Shown: positions 18,821 through 27,155 of the stretch, one piece after another
Position numbering within the stretch: the first letter of the stretch is position 1
Layout of the letters: every line of letters starts with the position of its first letter
Assembly: GCF_003751305.1 (NCBI RefSeq)
Contig: NZ_RJKV01000001.1
Span: forward strand, 1,035,586-1,099,585
Source of the DNA: Stenotrophomonas rhizophila
GTDB taxonomy: Bacteria > Pseudomonadota > Gammaproteobacteria > Xanthomonadales > Xanthomonadaceae
Direction: 5' to 3'
Length of the DNA: 64,000 nucleotides
Program-made: the position numbers and the translations under genes
Notes under the pieces: model-generated
Told to the model about the DNA's origin: nothing
The model's database searches: none
The model's input: the letters and a program-made list of their open reading frames with translations, nothing else

Positions 18821-20164
18821 ATGAGCGATTCCTACTCCCTGCTCGGTGGCCTGTTTGGTGCGCCGGAGGTCGATGCGATGTTCACCGACACAGCGCGGCT
18901 GCAGGCGATGCTCGATGTTGAAGCCGCGCTTGCGCGGGCGCAGGTGCGCTGTGGAGTGATCCCCGCTGACGCGCTGGGTGCGATCGAAGCGGCCTGCCGG
19001 GCCGAGTTGTACGAGGTGCCGGTGCTGGGCCGGGCAACCGCGCTGGCCGGCAATCCGGCCATTCCGCTGGTCAAGGCGCTGACCGCGCAGGTCGGGCGGG
19101 ACAGTGCCAAGGCGGCGCGGTGGGTGCACTGGGGCGCGACCAGCCAGGACATCATCGACACCGGTGCGGTGCTGCAGCTGCGTACCGCGTCGGCGTGGGT
19201 GCAGGACCGTCTGCAGGTGCTGTGCGATGCCTTGGCGACGTTGGCCGATGCCGAACGCGATACCGGCCTGCCGGGGCGCACCTTGCTGCAGCAGGCGGTG
19301 CCGGTGACCTTCGGCCTGAAGGCGGCCGGCTGGCTCGATGCACTGCAGCGCAGCCAGCGCCGCCTCAGGGTGTTGCGTGCCGATACGCTGGTGCTGCAGT
19401 TCGGCGGCGCCGCGGGGACGTTGGCGTCGTTGCAGACGCGCGGCCTGGACGTGGCGCAGGCGCTGGGCCAGGACCTTCAGTTGCCGGTGCCGGCCTTGCC
19501 CTGGCACACCGCGCGCGACCGCGTTGCCGAGTTCGGCAGCGTGTTCGCCCTGTTGACCGGCACGCTGGGCAAGATCGCCACCGATATCGTGCTGCTGATG
19601 CAGTCCGAAGTGGCCGAGGCGTTCGAGCCGGCCGCTGAGGGCAAGGGCGGTTCCTCCGCCATGCCGCACAAGCGCAACCCGGTCGGCTGCGTCGCGGCGA
19701 TCGCTGCGGCCAGCCGGGTGCCGGGCTTGGTGTCAACCTTGTTCGCGGCGATGCCGCAGCCGCACGAGCGCGCCGCAGGGCAGTGGCATGCCGAGTGGGA
19801 AACCGTGCCGGAGATCGTGCGGCTGTGCGCCGGCAGCCTGGCCCAGGTCACCGTGGTGGTGCAGGGGCTGCAGCTGGACCGTGCCCGCATGCAGGAGCAC
19901 CTGGACAGCCACGGCGGTCTGCTCTACGCCGAGGCGGTGGCGGTGACGTTGGCCGAGACGCTGGGCAAATCCGCCGCGCACGGGCTGGTGGAACAGGCCG
20001 CACGCCAGGCGCTGGCCCGATCGCGGCACTTGCGCGAGGTACTGGCGCAGATGCCCGAGGTCACCGCGCATCTGTCGCCGACGCAACTGGATGCGTTGTT
20101 CGCGCCGGAGAGCTGGCGCGGCATGGCCGATACCTGGATCGACCGCGTGCTGGCGCAGCGTTGA
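18821..20164 (+). CDS. pcaB: 3-carboxy-cis,cis-muconate cycloisomerase
   Basis: Converts 3-carboxymuconate to 4-carboxymuconolactone. Member of the fumarase/aspartase superfamily with its signature loop GSSAMPHKRNP and the earlier HWGATSQDIIDTG block. 447 residues from the ATG at 18821; a GTG at 18803 would add six residues and cannot be excluded. It lies 68 bp after pcaG and 25 bp before pcaD, in the usual pcaHGBDC order of xanthomonads. Confidence 0.93.
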   Translation: MSDSYSLLGGLFGAPEVDAMFTDTARLQAMLDVEAALARAQVRCGVIPADALGAIEAACRAELYEVPVLGRATALAGNPAIPLVKALTAQVGRDSAKAARWVHWGATSQDIIDTGAVLQLRTASAWVQDRLQVLCDALATLADAERDTGLPGRTLLQQAVPVTFGLKAAGWLDALQRSQRRLRVLRADTLVLQFGGAAGTLASLQTRGLDVAQALGQDLQLPVPALPWHTARDRVAEFGSVFALLTGTLGKIATDIVLLMQSEVAEAFEPAAEGKGGSSAMPHKRNPVGCVAAIAAASRVPGLVSTLFAAMPQPHERAAGQWHAEWETVPEIVRLCAGSLAQVTVVVQGLQLDRARMQEHLDSHGGLLYAEAVAVTLAETLGKSAAHGLVEQAARQALARSRHLREVLAQMPEVTAHLSPTQLDALFAPESWRGMADTWIDRVLAQR

Positions 20165-20189
20165 TCCTTCTTTTTTTCTGGAGTGTTGC

Positions 20190-20966
20190 ATGCCGTTTCT
20201 CGAGCTGGACTCGCACCGCCTGCATTACCGCATCGATGGACCGGTCGCGGCGCCCTGGCTGACGTTCTGCAATTCGCTGGGCACCGACCTGCATATGTGG
20301 GACCGGCAGGTCGAGGCGTTGTCGGCGCGGTTCCGCATCCTGCGCTACGACCGCCGCGGGCATGGCCAGTCCAGCACACCGCCCGGTCTGTACAGCGTGG
20401 CGGAGCTGGGCGCGGACGTCATTGCACTGTGGGATCACCTGGACGTGCAGCGCAGCCATTTCTGCGGGCTCTCCATCGGCGGCCTGACCGGCCAGTGGCT
20501 GGGTGTGCATGCCGGTGAGCGCCTGCGCACGCTGACGGTGGCCGCCACGGCCGCGAAGATCGGTACGCTGGACAGCTGGAACACGCGCATTGCCCAGGTG
20601 CAACGCGATGGCCTGCTGCCGCTGCGCGAGGGAACCGCCGAGCGCTGGTTCACCCCGGTGTTTGCCCAGGCGCGGCCCGCCGTGGTGGAGGACATCCTGC
20701 AGCGCTTTGTCGCGACGGAGGTGGGCGGTTACGTTGGCTGCTGCCATGCCGTGGCCACGGCCGATTTCCGTGACCAACTCGAGCGCATCACAGTGCCGAC
20801 GCTGGCGATCGCCGGCGATGACGACCCGGTGTGCCCGCCCGCGGATCTGGACGCCATCGCGCAGGGCGTGGCCGATGGCCATTCCATCGCGGTGCCCGGG
20901 CGCCACATCTGCAACATCGAATCGGCCGACGCGTTCACCGCAGCGCTCGCCACCCACCTTCGCTAG
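20190..20966 (+). CDS. pcaD: 3-oxoadipate enol-lactonase
   Basis: Alpha/beta hydrolase that opens beta-ketoadipate enol-lactone. 258 residues with the nucleophile Ser95 in GLSIGG, the oxyanion-side motif FCNSLGTD, the acid residue in AGDDDPVCP and the catalytic His in PGRHICNIE. The ATG at 20190 is preceded by CTGGAG with 6-base spacing; upstream in-frame sequence belongs to the end of pcaB. Encoded separately from PcaC, not as a PcaL fusion. Confidence 0.93.
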   Translation: MPFLELDSHRLHYRIDGPVAAPWLTFCNSLGTDLHMWDRQVEALSARFRILRYDRRGHGQSSTPPGLYSVAELGADVIALWDHLDVQRSHFCGLSIGGLTGQWLGVHAGERLRTLTVAATAAKIGTLDSWNTRIAQVQRDGLLPLREGTAERWFTPVFAQARPAVVEDILQRFVATEVGGYVGCCHAVATADFRDQLERITVPTLAIAGDDDPVCPPADLDAIAQGVADGHSIAVPGRHICNIESADAFTAALATHLR

Positions 20967-21015
20967 CGCGCCACCGATGGTCGGCACGCCCCCACCTCAG
21001 AACGAGCACCCCACA

Positions 21016-21408
21016 ATGGACGAACAGGAACGTTACGAAGCTGGCCTGGCGGTACGCCGCGCCGTGCTCGGCGAAGCGCACGTGGAGCGCTCGCTGCAGG
21101 CACGCACCGATTTCACCGAGGAGTTCCAGGCGTTCATCACGCGCACCGCGTGGGGTACGGTCTGGACCCGTGATGGCCTGCCGCGGCATACGCGTTCGCT
21201 GCTGACCATCGTGATGATGGTGGCACTGGGCCACGACGAAGAGTTCAAGCTGCACATCCGCGCCGCACGCAACAACGGCGTGACCCCGGAGGAGATCAAG
21301 GAAGCGCTGCTGCAGACGGCGATCTACTGCGGCGTACCGGCGGCCAACCATGCCTTCGCGCTGGCCAAGCCGATCCTGGAAGAGCAGGCCGGCGAACAGG
21401 CCGGCTGA
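21016..21408 (+). CDS. pcaC: 4-carboxymuconolactone decarboxylase
   Basis: Decarboxylates 4-carboxymuconolactone to the enol-lactone that PcaD opens. 130 residues, one CMD/AhpD-like domain with the conserved ARNNGVTPEEIKEALLQTAIYCGVPAANHAF block. Start ATG at 21016. It is the last gene of the plus-strand pca block and ends 6 bp from the convergent regulator gene, with no terminator hairpin between them. Confidence 0.93.
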   Translation: MDEQERYEAGLAVRRAVLGEAHVERSLQARTDFTEEFQAFITRTAWGTVWTRDGLPRHTRSLLTIVMMVALGHDEEFKLHIRAARNNGVTPEEIKEALLQTAIYCGVPAANHAFALAKPILEEQAGEQAG

Positions 21409-21414
21409 ACGGCG

Positions 21415-22299
21415 TCAGTGCAGCAGGTTGCCCAAGCGCTGCGCCGCTTCGCGCAGCCGCGGCAGCAGCTGCGACTGCATCACGCCCAGGCTGATCCGCC
21501 CGGCCTGGGTGCCGATGTTGAGCGCGCCCATCACGGTGCCATTGCGGGCATGCACCGGCACGGCGATCGAGCGGAGCCCGATTTCCAACTCCTGGTCCAC
21601 CAGTGAGACGCCTTCGCGGCGCACGCGATCGAGCAGGTCGATGAAGTCCTCCATGCGGGTGACGGTGCGTTCGGTACGCGGGCGCAACGGATTGCGTTCC
21701 AGATAGCTTTCCAGAGTGTCGCGCGGCAATGCCGCCAGCAGCACGCGGCCCATCGAGGTGCAGTACGCCGGCAGGCGGCTGCCCGCACGCAGGCCGATCG
21801 ACATGATCCGCACGGTTTCGGCGCGGGCGACGTAGAGCACGTCGTCACCGTCGAGCACACCCAGCGAGCAGGACTCATGCAGGTCGTCGCGAAGGGCATC
21901 CAGCACGGGCTGTGCGGCGGCAGTCATCGACGAGGAGGCGACGTAAGCGCCACCTATGCCCAGCACGCGCGGCAGCAGCACGAAGCCGCGGCCCTGTTCA
22001 CCCACGTAGCCCAGCTTCTCCAGCGTGTACAGCACGCGCCGTACGGCCGCGCGCGAGATGCCGGTCTCGGTGCTGATCTGCGACATGGTCACTTCGCGCG
22101 GGTGCTGCGAGAACACACTGAGCACCACCAGGCCACGGCCGAGGGAGGTCATGAAATCCGGATCGCCCTGGTTGTCCTGGATCTGCTGCATCAACTCGTG
22201 GCTGAGCCCGCGATCCTGCGGTGGGGCAGGGGCGCGCTTGGGACGACGGCTGGGAGGTACGGCAGACATGGCGGTGGTTCGTGCTCGGTGATCGTGCAT
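21415..22299 (-). CDS. pcaR: IclR-family regulator, PcaR/PcaU group
   Basis: Predicted effector-binding regulator of the quinate and pca genes. A winged helix-turn-helix (about 50-110, with SQISTETGISRAAVRRVLYTLEKLGYV) is followed by an IclR effector domain (about 125-290, with CSLGVLDGDDVLYVAR and SLVDQELEIGLRSIAVPV). This matches the PcaR/PcaU/PobR group, which responds to beta-ketoadipate or protocatechuate. The first 45 residues are Pro/Arg-rich and a second Met lies at residue 11. It is convergent with pcaC and lies 66 bp downstream of quiA on the same strand, so it may be read from the quiA promoter. Which effector it uses is not shown by sequence. Confidence 0.82.
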   Translation of the reverse strand: MHDHRARTTAMSAVPPSRRPKRAPAPPQDRGLSHELMQQIQDNQGDPDFMTSLGRGLVVLSVFSQHPREVTMSQISTETGISRAAVRRVLYTLEKLGYVGEQGRGFVLLPRVLGIGGAYVASSSMTAAAQPVLDALRDDLHESCSLGVLDGDDVLYVARAETVRIMSIGLRAGSRLPAYCTSMGRVLLAALPRDTLESYLERNPLRPRTERTVTRMEDFIDLLDRVRREGVSLVDQELEIGLRSIAVPVHARNGTVMGALNIGTQAGRISLGVMQSQLLPRLREAAQRLGNLLH

Positions 22300-22332
22300 G
22301 GTAAGGGCTGCACGCGGCGAAGCGAAGCCGCC

Positions 22333-22358
22333 GCGCCACGGTCGGTGGACCGTGGCGC
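22333..22358 (-). other. Hairpin between quiA and the regulator gene
   Basis: Perfect 11-bp stem GCGCCACGGTC / GACCGTGGCGC with a 4-nt loop, starting 8 bp downstream of the quiA stop. No T-tract follows on the minus strand, so it is more likely a transcript-stability or partial-attenuation element than a terminator. Confidence 0.6.
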
Positions 22359-22365
22359 GCAGGGC

Positions 22366-24834
22366 TCAGTGCGTGGCCGGCAGCGCGTAGGCGATCACGT
22401 AGTCACCGCGATCCGGCGACTGGCGCGCGCCACCGGCTGAAATCACCACGTACTGGCGGCCGGTCTTGGGCGACACATAGGTGATCGGTGTGCCCTGGCT
22501 GCCGACTGGCATGCGGGCTTTCCACACTTCTTCGCCGGTGCGGCTGTCGTAGGCGCGCAGGTAGTAATCCTGGGTGCCGGCGAAGAACAGCAGGCCCGAT
22601 TGGGTGGCCAGCGAACCACCGAGGGTCGGCATGCCGATCGGAATCGGCAGGCGCATCTTGATGCCCATCGGCCCGGTGTCCTGCACCGTGCCGACCGGCA
22701 CCTGCCAGACCAGCGCGTGGGTAGCGAGGTTGATCGCCGACATCGTGCCGAACGGCGGCTTCTGGCACGGGATGCCCAGCTTGGAGAGGAAGCGATCCCG
22801 CAGCGAGCCATACGGCGTGCCGGTCTGCGAGGCCGCGCCCATTTCCACGCCGCCTGCGCCCTCGGTCATCTGCGCACGCGGAATAAGCTTGGTCCACAGG
22901 CCCAGGCGCATGTCGTTGACGAACAGGTAGCCGGTGGTCGGATCCACCGATGCGCTGCCCCAGTTCATGCCGCCCAGCGAACCGGGCCACTGCAGCGCCA
23001 GATCTTCACCCGGCGGCGTGAACATGCCTTCGTAGCGGAAGCCCTTGAACTGGATGCGGCACAGCATCTGATCGATCGGCGTGGCGCCCCACATGTCCGA
23101 TTCGGTCAGGGTCTGCGCACCGATCTGCGGCAGCCCGACCGACAGCCGCTGCGTCGGCGAGTAGCGCTCACCATCGGCCTTGCCCTGCGGCGCCTTGATG
23201 TCGCGCACCTCGGTGATCGGCTGGCCGGTGGCGCGGTTGAGCATGAACACCTGCCCGGCCTTGGTGATCTGCAGCAGGGCGGGGAGGGTGCCGCCCTTGC
23301 CATCGGGCACATCGGTCAGGGTCGGCTGTGCGGGCAGGTCGTAATCCCACAGATCGTGATGCACGGTCTGGTAGACCCAGCGCTCTTTGCCGGTGGCCAC
23401 ATCCAGCGCCACCACCGCCGAGCTGTACTTGTCATCCTGCGGGGTGCGCTCGCCGGCCCACTGGTCCGGCGTGGTGTTGCCGGTGGGCAGATAGACCAGG
23501 CCCAGCTGCGGGTCATAGGCCATCGAGGTCCACACATTCGGGGTAGCCCGGGTGTAATGGATCGAGGGATCCAGCGGCACGTCCGGGGTTTCCTTTGACA
23601 GGTCCCACACCCATGCCAGCGCACCGGTCCGCACGTTGTAGGCGCGCACCACACCGGACGGCTCACCGACCTCGATGTTGTCGGCCACGCGGCCGCCCAC
23701 GATCACCAGCTCACCGGCCACCAGCGGCGCGGCAGTGAGCGTGTAGAAGCCAGGCTTGATCTCGCCCATGCCGCGCTTGAGGTCGACCACGCCGTTGTCG
23801 CCGAAATCGGTGCACGGTGCGCCGGTGGTGGCATCCAGCGCGAACAGGCGCGCATCGATGGACGTCATCAGGATCCGCTTTTCGCAGATCGCCGGCGTTG
23901 TGCCGCTCACGGCAGCGGCGGGTGCCTGTGGTGCTGCAGGTGCCGGCGGTGCTGCAGGTGCAGCCGTCTCGGACGGTGCGGCAGCCGCCACGGTGGGCGC
24001 GCCACTCGCTGGCAGGCTGGCATCGAAGTAGCCCAGCCCCCGGCAGCGCTGCCAGTTCGGCGCGGTTGCCTTGGGGTCGAACGCCCAGCGCTGCTGGCCG
24101 CTGTCCACATCCATCGCGATCACCCGGTTGTGCGGCGTGCACAGGTACAGGGTCTGCCCGATCTGCAGCGGCGTGAGCTGGTCTTCGGCGCCGAAGCCAT
24201 CGCTCTGCGGCACATCGCCGGTGTGCGCGGTCCAGGCAACCTGCAACTGCGCCACGTTGGCCGGGGTGATCTGGTCCAGCGCGGCGAAGCGGGTGCCGGC
24301 GGTGGTGTTGCCCCAGTGCATCCAGTCGCGCTGTTCGCTGCCCTTGGCCACCGGCACCACGGCCGGGCGTGCACCCTGGGCCGTGACGACCGGGCGCGGC
24401 TGGAAGGCGGAGACCGCCGTGCCCAGCAGACCGACCAGCAGCAGCGCCGCGACGGCATACGCCGAGCGCCCGGCGGACTGCCCACGGCTGCGCTTGAGTG
24501 CCGGCCAGGCCAGTGCCACCAGCATCGCCAGCACCGCCGGCATGACCAATCGCGAGACCAATGGCCAGAATTCCAGCCCGGCATCGGCCAACGCCCACAC
24601 CACGGTGGCGATGAAGGCGGCCGCGTACAGTGCCGCGCCCATCGGCCGCCGCAGGACCAGCAGCAGACCGGCCAGCAGCGATGCGCCGCCCATCAGGAGG
24701 AAATACCAGCTGCCGCCGAGCTGGACCAGGCGGACGCCGCCTACCAGCAACGACAGCCCGAACAGCATCACCACGATGCCAAGCAGGACCACCAGTGTGC
24801 GGCCCAGGGCCGACGGTTTCGTGTTCTTGTCCAC
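22366..24834 (-). CDS. quiA: PQQ-dependent quinate/shikimate dehydrogenase
   Basis: Inner-membrane quinoprotein whose catalytic domain faces the periplasm; oxidises quinate to 3-dehydroquinate (or shikimate to 3-dehydroshikimate) and passes electrons to ubiquinone. 822 residues: about five membrane helices in the first 150 residues, then an eight-bladed PQQ propeller with repeats such as WAFDPKA, GKERWVYQTVHHDLWDYDLPAQP and GEEVWKARMP. An Ala/Pro-rich insert (about residues 280-315) interrupts the early propeller. The glucose dehydrogenase Gcd has the same architecture, so QuiA is chosen on context beside quiB/quiC/pca. It carries its own operator-like site about 125 bp upstream. Confidence 0.88.
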   Translation of the reverse strand: MDKNTKPSALGRTLVVLLGIVVMLFGLSLLVGGVRLVQLGGSWYFLLMGGASLLAGLLLVLRRPMGAALYAAAFIATVVWALADAGLEFWPLVSRLVMPAVLAMLVALAWPALKRSRGQSAGRSAYAVAALLLVGLLGTAVSAFQPRPVVTAQGARPAVVPVAKGSEQRDWMHWGNTTAGTRFAALDQITPANVAQLQVAWTAHTGDVPQSDGFGAEDQLTPLQIGQTLYLCTPHNRVIAMDVDSGQQRWAFDPKATAPNWQRCRGLGYFDASLPASGAPTVAAAAPSETAAPAAPPAPAAPQAPAAAVSGTTPAICEKRILMTSIDARLFALDATTGAPCTDFGDNGVVDLKRGMGEIKPGFYTLTAAPLVAGELVIVGGRVADNIEVGEPSGVVRAYNVRTGALAWVWDLSKETPDVPLDPSIHYTRATPNVWTSMAYDPQLGLVYLPTGNTTPDQWAGERTPQDDKYSSAVVALDVATGKERWVYQTVHHDLWDYDLPAQPTLTDVPDGKGGTLPALLQITKAGQVFMLNRATGQPITEVRDIKAPQGKADGERYSPTQRLSVGLPQIGAQTLTESDMWGATPIDQMLCRIQFKGFRYEGMFTPPGEDLALQWPGSLGGMNWGSASVDPTTGYLFVNDMRLGLWTKLIPRAQMTEGAGGVEMGAASQTGTPYGSLRDRFLSKLGIPCQKPPFGTMSAINLATHALVWQVPVGTVQDTGPMGIKMRLPIPIGMPTLGGSLATQSGLLFFAGTQDYYLRAYDSRTGEEVWKARMPVGSQGTPITYVSPKTGRQYVVISAGGARQSPDRGDYVIAYALPATH

Positions 24835-24959
24835 GTTGCATGAACCTCTACAGGAAATCCGGTGCCGACCGGCACCGGGCAGGCCCGCGCGCGCCGTGCG
24901 TGGCGGGGACCGTTGGTCGCTTCGCTGCTTATCGCGGAAGCGGGGTGAACAACCAGTTA

Positions 24960-24991
24960 GGGCGATTATCGCACGGGTGTGCGAATTCGAG
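24960..24991. promoter_or_regulatory. PcaR/PcaU-type operator upstream of quiA
   Basis: GGGCGATTATCGCAC at 24960-24974; its minus-strand reading matches the box before quiC at 13 of 15 positions. A half-match GTGCGAATTCGAG begins 19 bp later at 24979, the same step seen at the other two sites. A GC hairpin CCGGTGCC-GACC-GGCACCGG at 24859-24878 lies between it and the quiA start. Confidence 0.6.
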
Positions 24992-25098
24992 GTGAGCGGA
25001 TCAACGCATGGCTGGAACGCAGCAATGCCCTGATGCCGGGGATCTGCAAGCCCCCGCCGAAGCGTTTACCCTATGCCACCCTGTTTGTTTCCAGACCC

Positions 25099-25635
25099 AT
25101 GACCGAGTCTTCCGCCACGCCCGCCTGGGCCGGCCGCCTGCGCGACATCGCCGATTTCCCCAAGCCGGGCATCCTGTTCAAGGACATCATGCCGTTGCTC
25201 GCCGACGGCCCGGATTTCGCGGCCGCCATCGATGCGATGGTCGCGCCCTGGCGCGATGCCAACCTGCAGGCAGTGATGGGGATCGAGTCGCGCGGCTTCA
25301 TCCTCGGCGCGGCCATGGCGCGGGTGCTGGGCGTGGGCTTCGTGCCGGTGCGCAAGCCGGGCAAGCTGCCGGGCAAGGTGCTGCGCCAGGATTACACCCT
25401 GGAGTACCGCACGGACAGCATTGAGGTGCACGCTGATGCCTTGCCGGCCGGCGCACGCGTGTTGGTGATCGATGATGTGCTCGCCACGGGCGGCACCCTG
25501 CTGGCGGCGTTGTCGCTGGCCCGCCAGCTGCAGGTCGAGGTGGTCGGTGCGGCCGTGCTGGTGGAGCTGGCCGGCCTCGGTGGCCGCGACCGGTGGACGG
25601 ATGACGTCCCGCTGCTGGCCAACCTGGTCTATTGA
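25099..25635 (+). CDS. apt: Adenine phosphoribosyltransferase
   Basis: Purine salvage: adenine plus PRPP to AMP, cytoplasmic. 178 residues with the PRPP-binding loop [14 protein letters not shown] and the opening [19 protein letters not shown] typical of Apt. The ATG at 25099 is chosen over an in-frame GTG at 24979 that would add 40 residues without similarity and run into the quiA operator. Convergent with dbpA across a pair of REP elements. Confidence 0.94.
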   Translation: MTESSATPAWAGRLRDIADFPKPGILFKDIMPLLADGPDFAAAIDAMVAPWRDANLQAVMGIESRGFILGAAMARVLGVGFVPVRKPGKLPGKVLRQDYTLEYRTDSIEVHADALPAGARVLVIDDVLATGGTLLAALSLARQLQVEVVGAAVLVELAGLGGRDRWTDDVPLLANLVY

Positions 25636-25666
25636 TCCGGGAATCCGCGCGGGCCTACCGCTCCCG

Positions 25667-25736
25667 GTAGTGCCGGCCGCTGGCCGGCACCTCACACGCC
25701 GCGACGAAAGTGCAGCCGACCAACGGTCGGCTCTAC
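25667..25736. repeat. Inward-facing pair of SMAG/REP elements
   Basis: GTAG with GCCGGCC-GCT-GGCCGGC at 25667-25688, and the reverse-oriented AGCCGACC-AAC-GGTCGGCT-CTAC at 25714-25736. They lie in the short gap between convergent apt and dbpA, the typical place for REP dimers. Confidence 0.85.
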
Positions 25737-25739
25737 CGC

Positions 25740-27122
25740 TCAGACATCCATCTTGCGGACACGGAACCGGCGGCCCTTGATCTTGCCTGCCTCCAGCTGG
25801 GCGATCGCCCGGCCAGCCTGCTCGCGTGCGATGGCCACATACGAGCGCGTGGCGTAGATGTCGATCTTGCCGATGTACTTGGCCGCCAGCCCGGCATCGC
25901 CGGTCAGTGCGCCGAGGATGTCGCCCGGGCGCAGCTTGTCGGTCTTGCCGCCATCGATGCGCAGCGTGGTCATCGCGGCCTGCGGCAGCACCGGCGGGCG
26001 TGCGGTGGCCAGCGGCGTCTTCTGCCAGTCCAGCGGCTTGCCCTGTGCCAGTTCCAGCGCATCGGCGCGGTTGCGCTCGCGGTGCGTCACCAGGCTGATC
26101 GCCAGGCCCGTGGCACCGGCGCGGCCGGTACGACCAACGCGATGCTCGTAGGTTTCGATATCGGTCGGCAGCTCGTAATTGATCACCGCGGCCAGGTCCT
26201 GCACATCCAGGCCACGCGCGGCCACGTCGCTGGCAACCAGCACGTTGCAGCTGCGGTTGGCGAAACGCACCAGCACTTCGTCGCGGTCGCGCTGTTCCAT
26301 CTCGCCGTGCAGCGGCAGCGCGGAGAACCCGAACTGCTGCAGCGAAATGGCGACATCGTCGACATCGCGGCGGGTGTTGCAGAACACCACGGCCGATTCC
26401 GGCGTGTACTTGAGCAGCAGGCCGGCCAGCGCCTTCTGCTTCAGCGCCAGCTCGGTCTCGCAGAACAGGTGGCGGATCGCCGGCGCATGATCGGCGCCTT
26501 CCACGGTCACTTCCACCGGATCGCGCAGCAGCACGCGGGCGATCTCGCGGATCTCATCCGGGAAGGTCGCCGAGAACAGCAGCGTCTGGCGGTCCTTGCT
26601 GGTACGCCCGGCGATCTCGCGGATCGGCTCTTCAAAGCCCATGTCGAGCATGCGGTCGGCTTCATCCAGCACCAGCGTGGTCACGCCGCCCAGATGCAGC
26701 ACGCGCTTGCGGCCCAGTTCCTGGATGCGCCCGGGGGTACCGACGACGACCTGCGGGTCGTGTGCTTCCAGCGAGGCCAGCTGCGGGCCCAGCGGCATGC
26801 CGCCGGTCAGCACCAGCAGCTTCAGGTTCGGAATGCCGGTGGCCAGCTTGCGGATCTGCTTGCCGACCTGGTCGGCCAGCTCGCGGGTCGGGCACAGCAC
26901 CAGCGCCTGGGCGCGGGTCACCGATGGGTCCAGCGCCTGCAGCAGGCCCAGCCCGAAGGCCGCGGTCTTGCCGCTGCCGGTCGGGGCCTGTGCGATGACA
27001 TCGCGGCGCTCAAGGATGGCCGGCAGGCTCTGGGCCTGTACGGGGGTGAGCGAGGTATAGCCCATGGCATCGATGCCGGGCAGCAGCGCTGGTTTCAGCG
27101 GCAGGGAGGAGAATTCAGACAT
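25740..27122 (-). CDS. dbpA: ATP-dependent RNA helicase DbpA
   Basis: DEAD-box helicase acting in late 50S ribosome assembly. 460 residues with motif I APTGSGKT, motif II DEAD, motif III SAT and motif VI HRVGRTGRAG, and the C-terminal domain (about 385-460) with KLRPGDILGALTGDAGL and IDIYATRSYVAI, the DbpA-specific RNA-binding domain that targets 23S rRNA helix 92. Transcribed away from the YeiH gene's end, with 33 bp between them on the same strand. Confidence 0.95.
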   Translation of the reverse strand: MSEFSSLPLKPALLPGIDAMGYTSLTPVQAQSLPAILERRDVIAQAPTGSGKTAAFGLGLLQALDPSVTRAQALVLCPTRELADQVGKQIRKLATGIPNLKLLVLTGGMPLGPQLASLEAHDPQVVVGTPGRIQELGRKRVLHLGGVTTLVLDEADRMLDMGFEEPIREIAGRTSKDRQTLLFSATFPDEIREIARVLLRDPVEVTVEGADHAPAIRHLFCETELALKQKALAGLLLKYTPESAVVFCNTRRDVDDVAISLQQFGFSALPLHGEMEQRDRDEVLVRFANRSCNVLVASDVAARGLDVQDLAAVINYELPTDIETYEHRVGRTGRAGATGLAISLVTHRERNRADALELAQGKPLDWQKTPLATARPPVLPQAAMTTLRIDGGKTDKLRPGDILGALTGDAGLAAKYIGKIDIYATRSYVAIAREQAGRAIAQLEAGKIKGRRFRVRKMDV

Positions 27123-27155
27123 GCGGTAGTGTCGCAGAAGTCCGCCCGGCGTGCC

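Noticed and set aside
9620..24834. Recent horizontal transfer of the quinate/pca island
   Set aside because: Base composition and codon use look like those of the flanking genes, and no integrase, IS element, tRNA or direct repeats were seen at the edges. A formal composition test was not possible.
22366..24834. Reading the PQQ enzyme as glucose dehydrogenase (Gcd)
   Set aside because: Architecture is the same, but location beside quiB, quiC and pca genes and the shared operator favour quinate/shikimate dehydrogenase. Not excluded by sequence alone.
24979..25098. N-terminal extension of Apt from an upstream GTG
   Set aside because: Apt proteins start close to the ATG at 25099, and the extension lies in the quiA control region.
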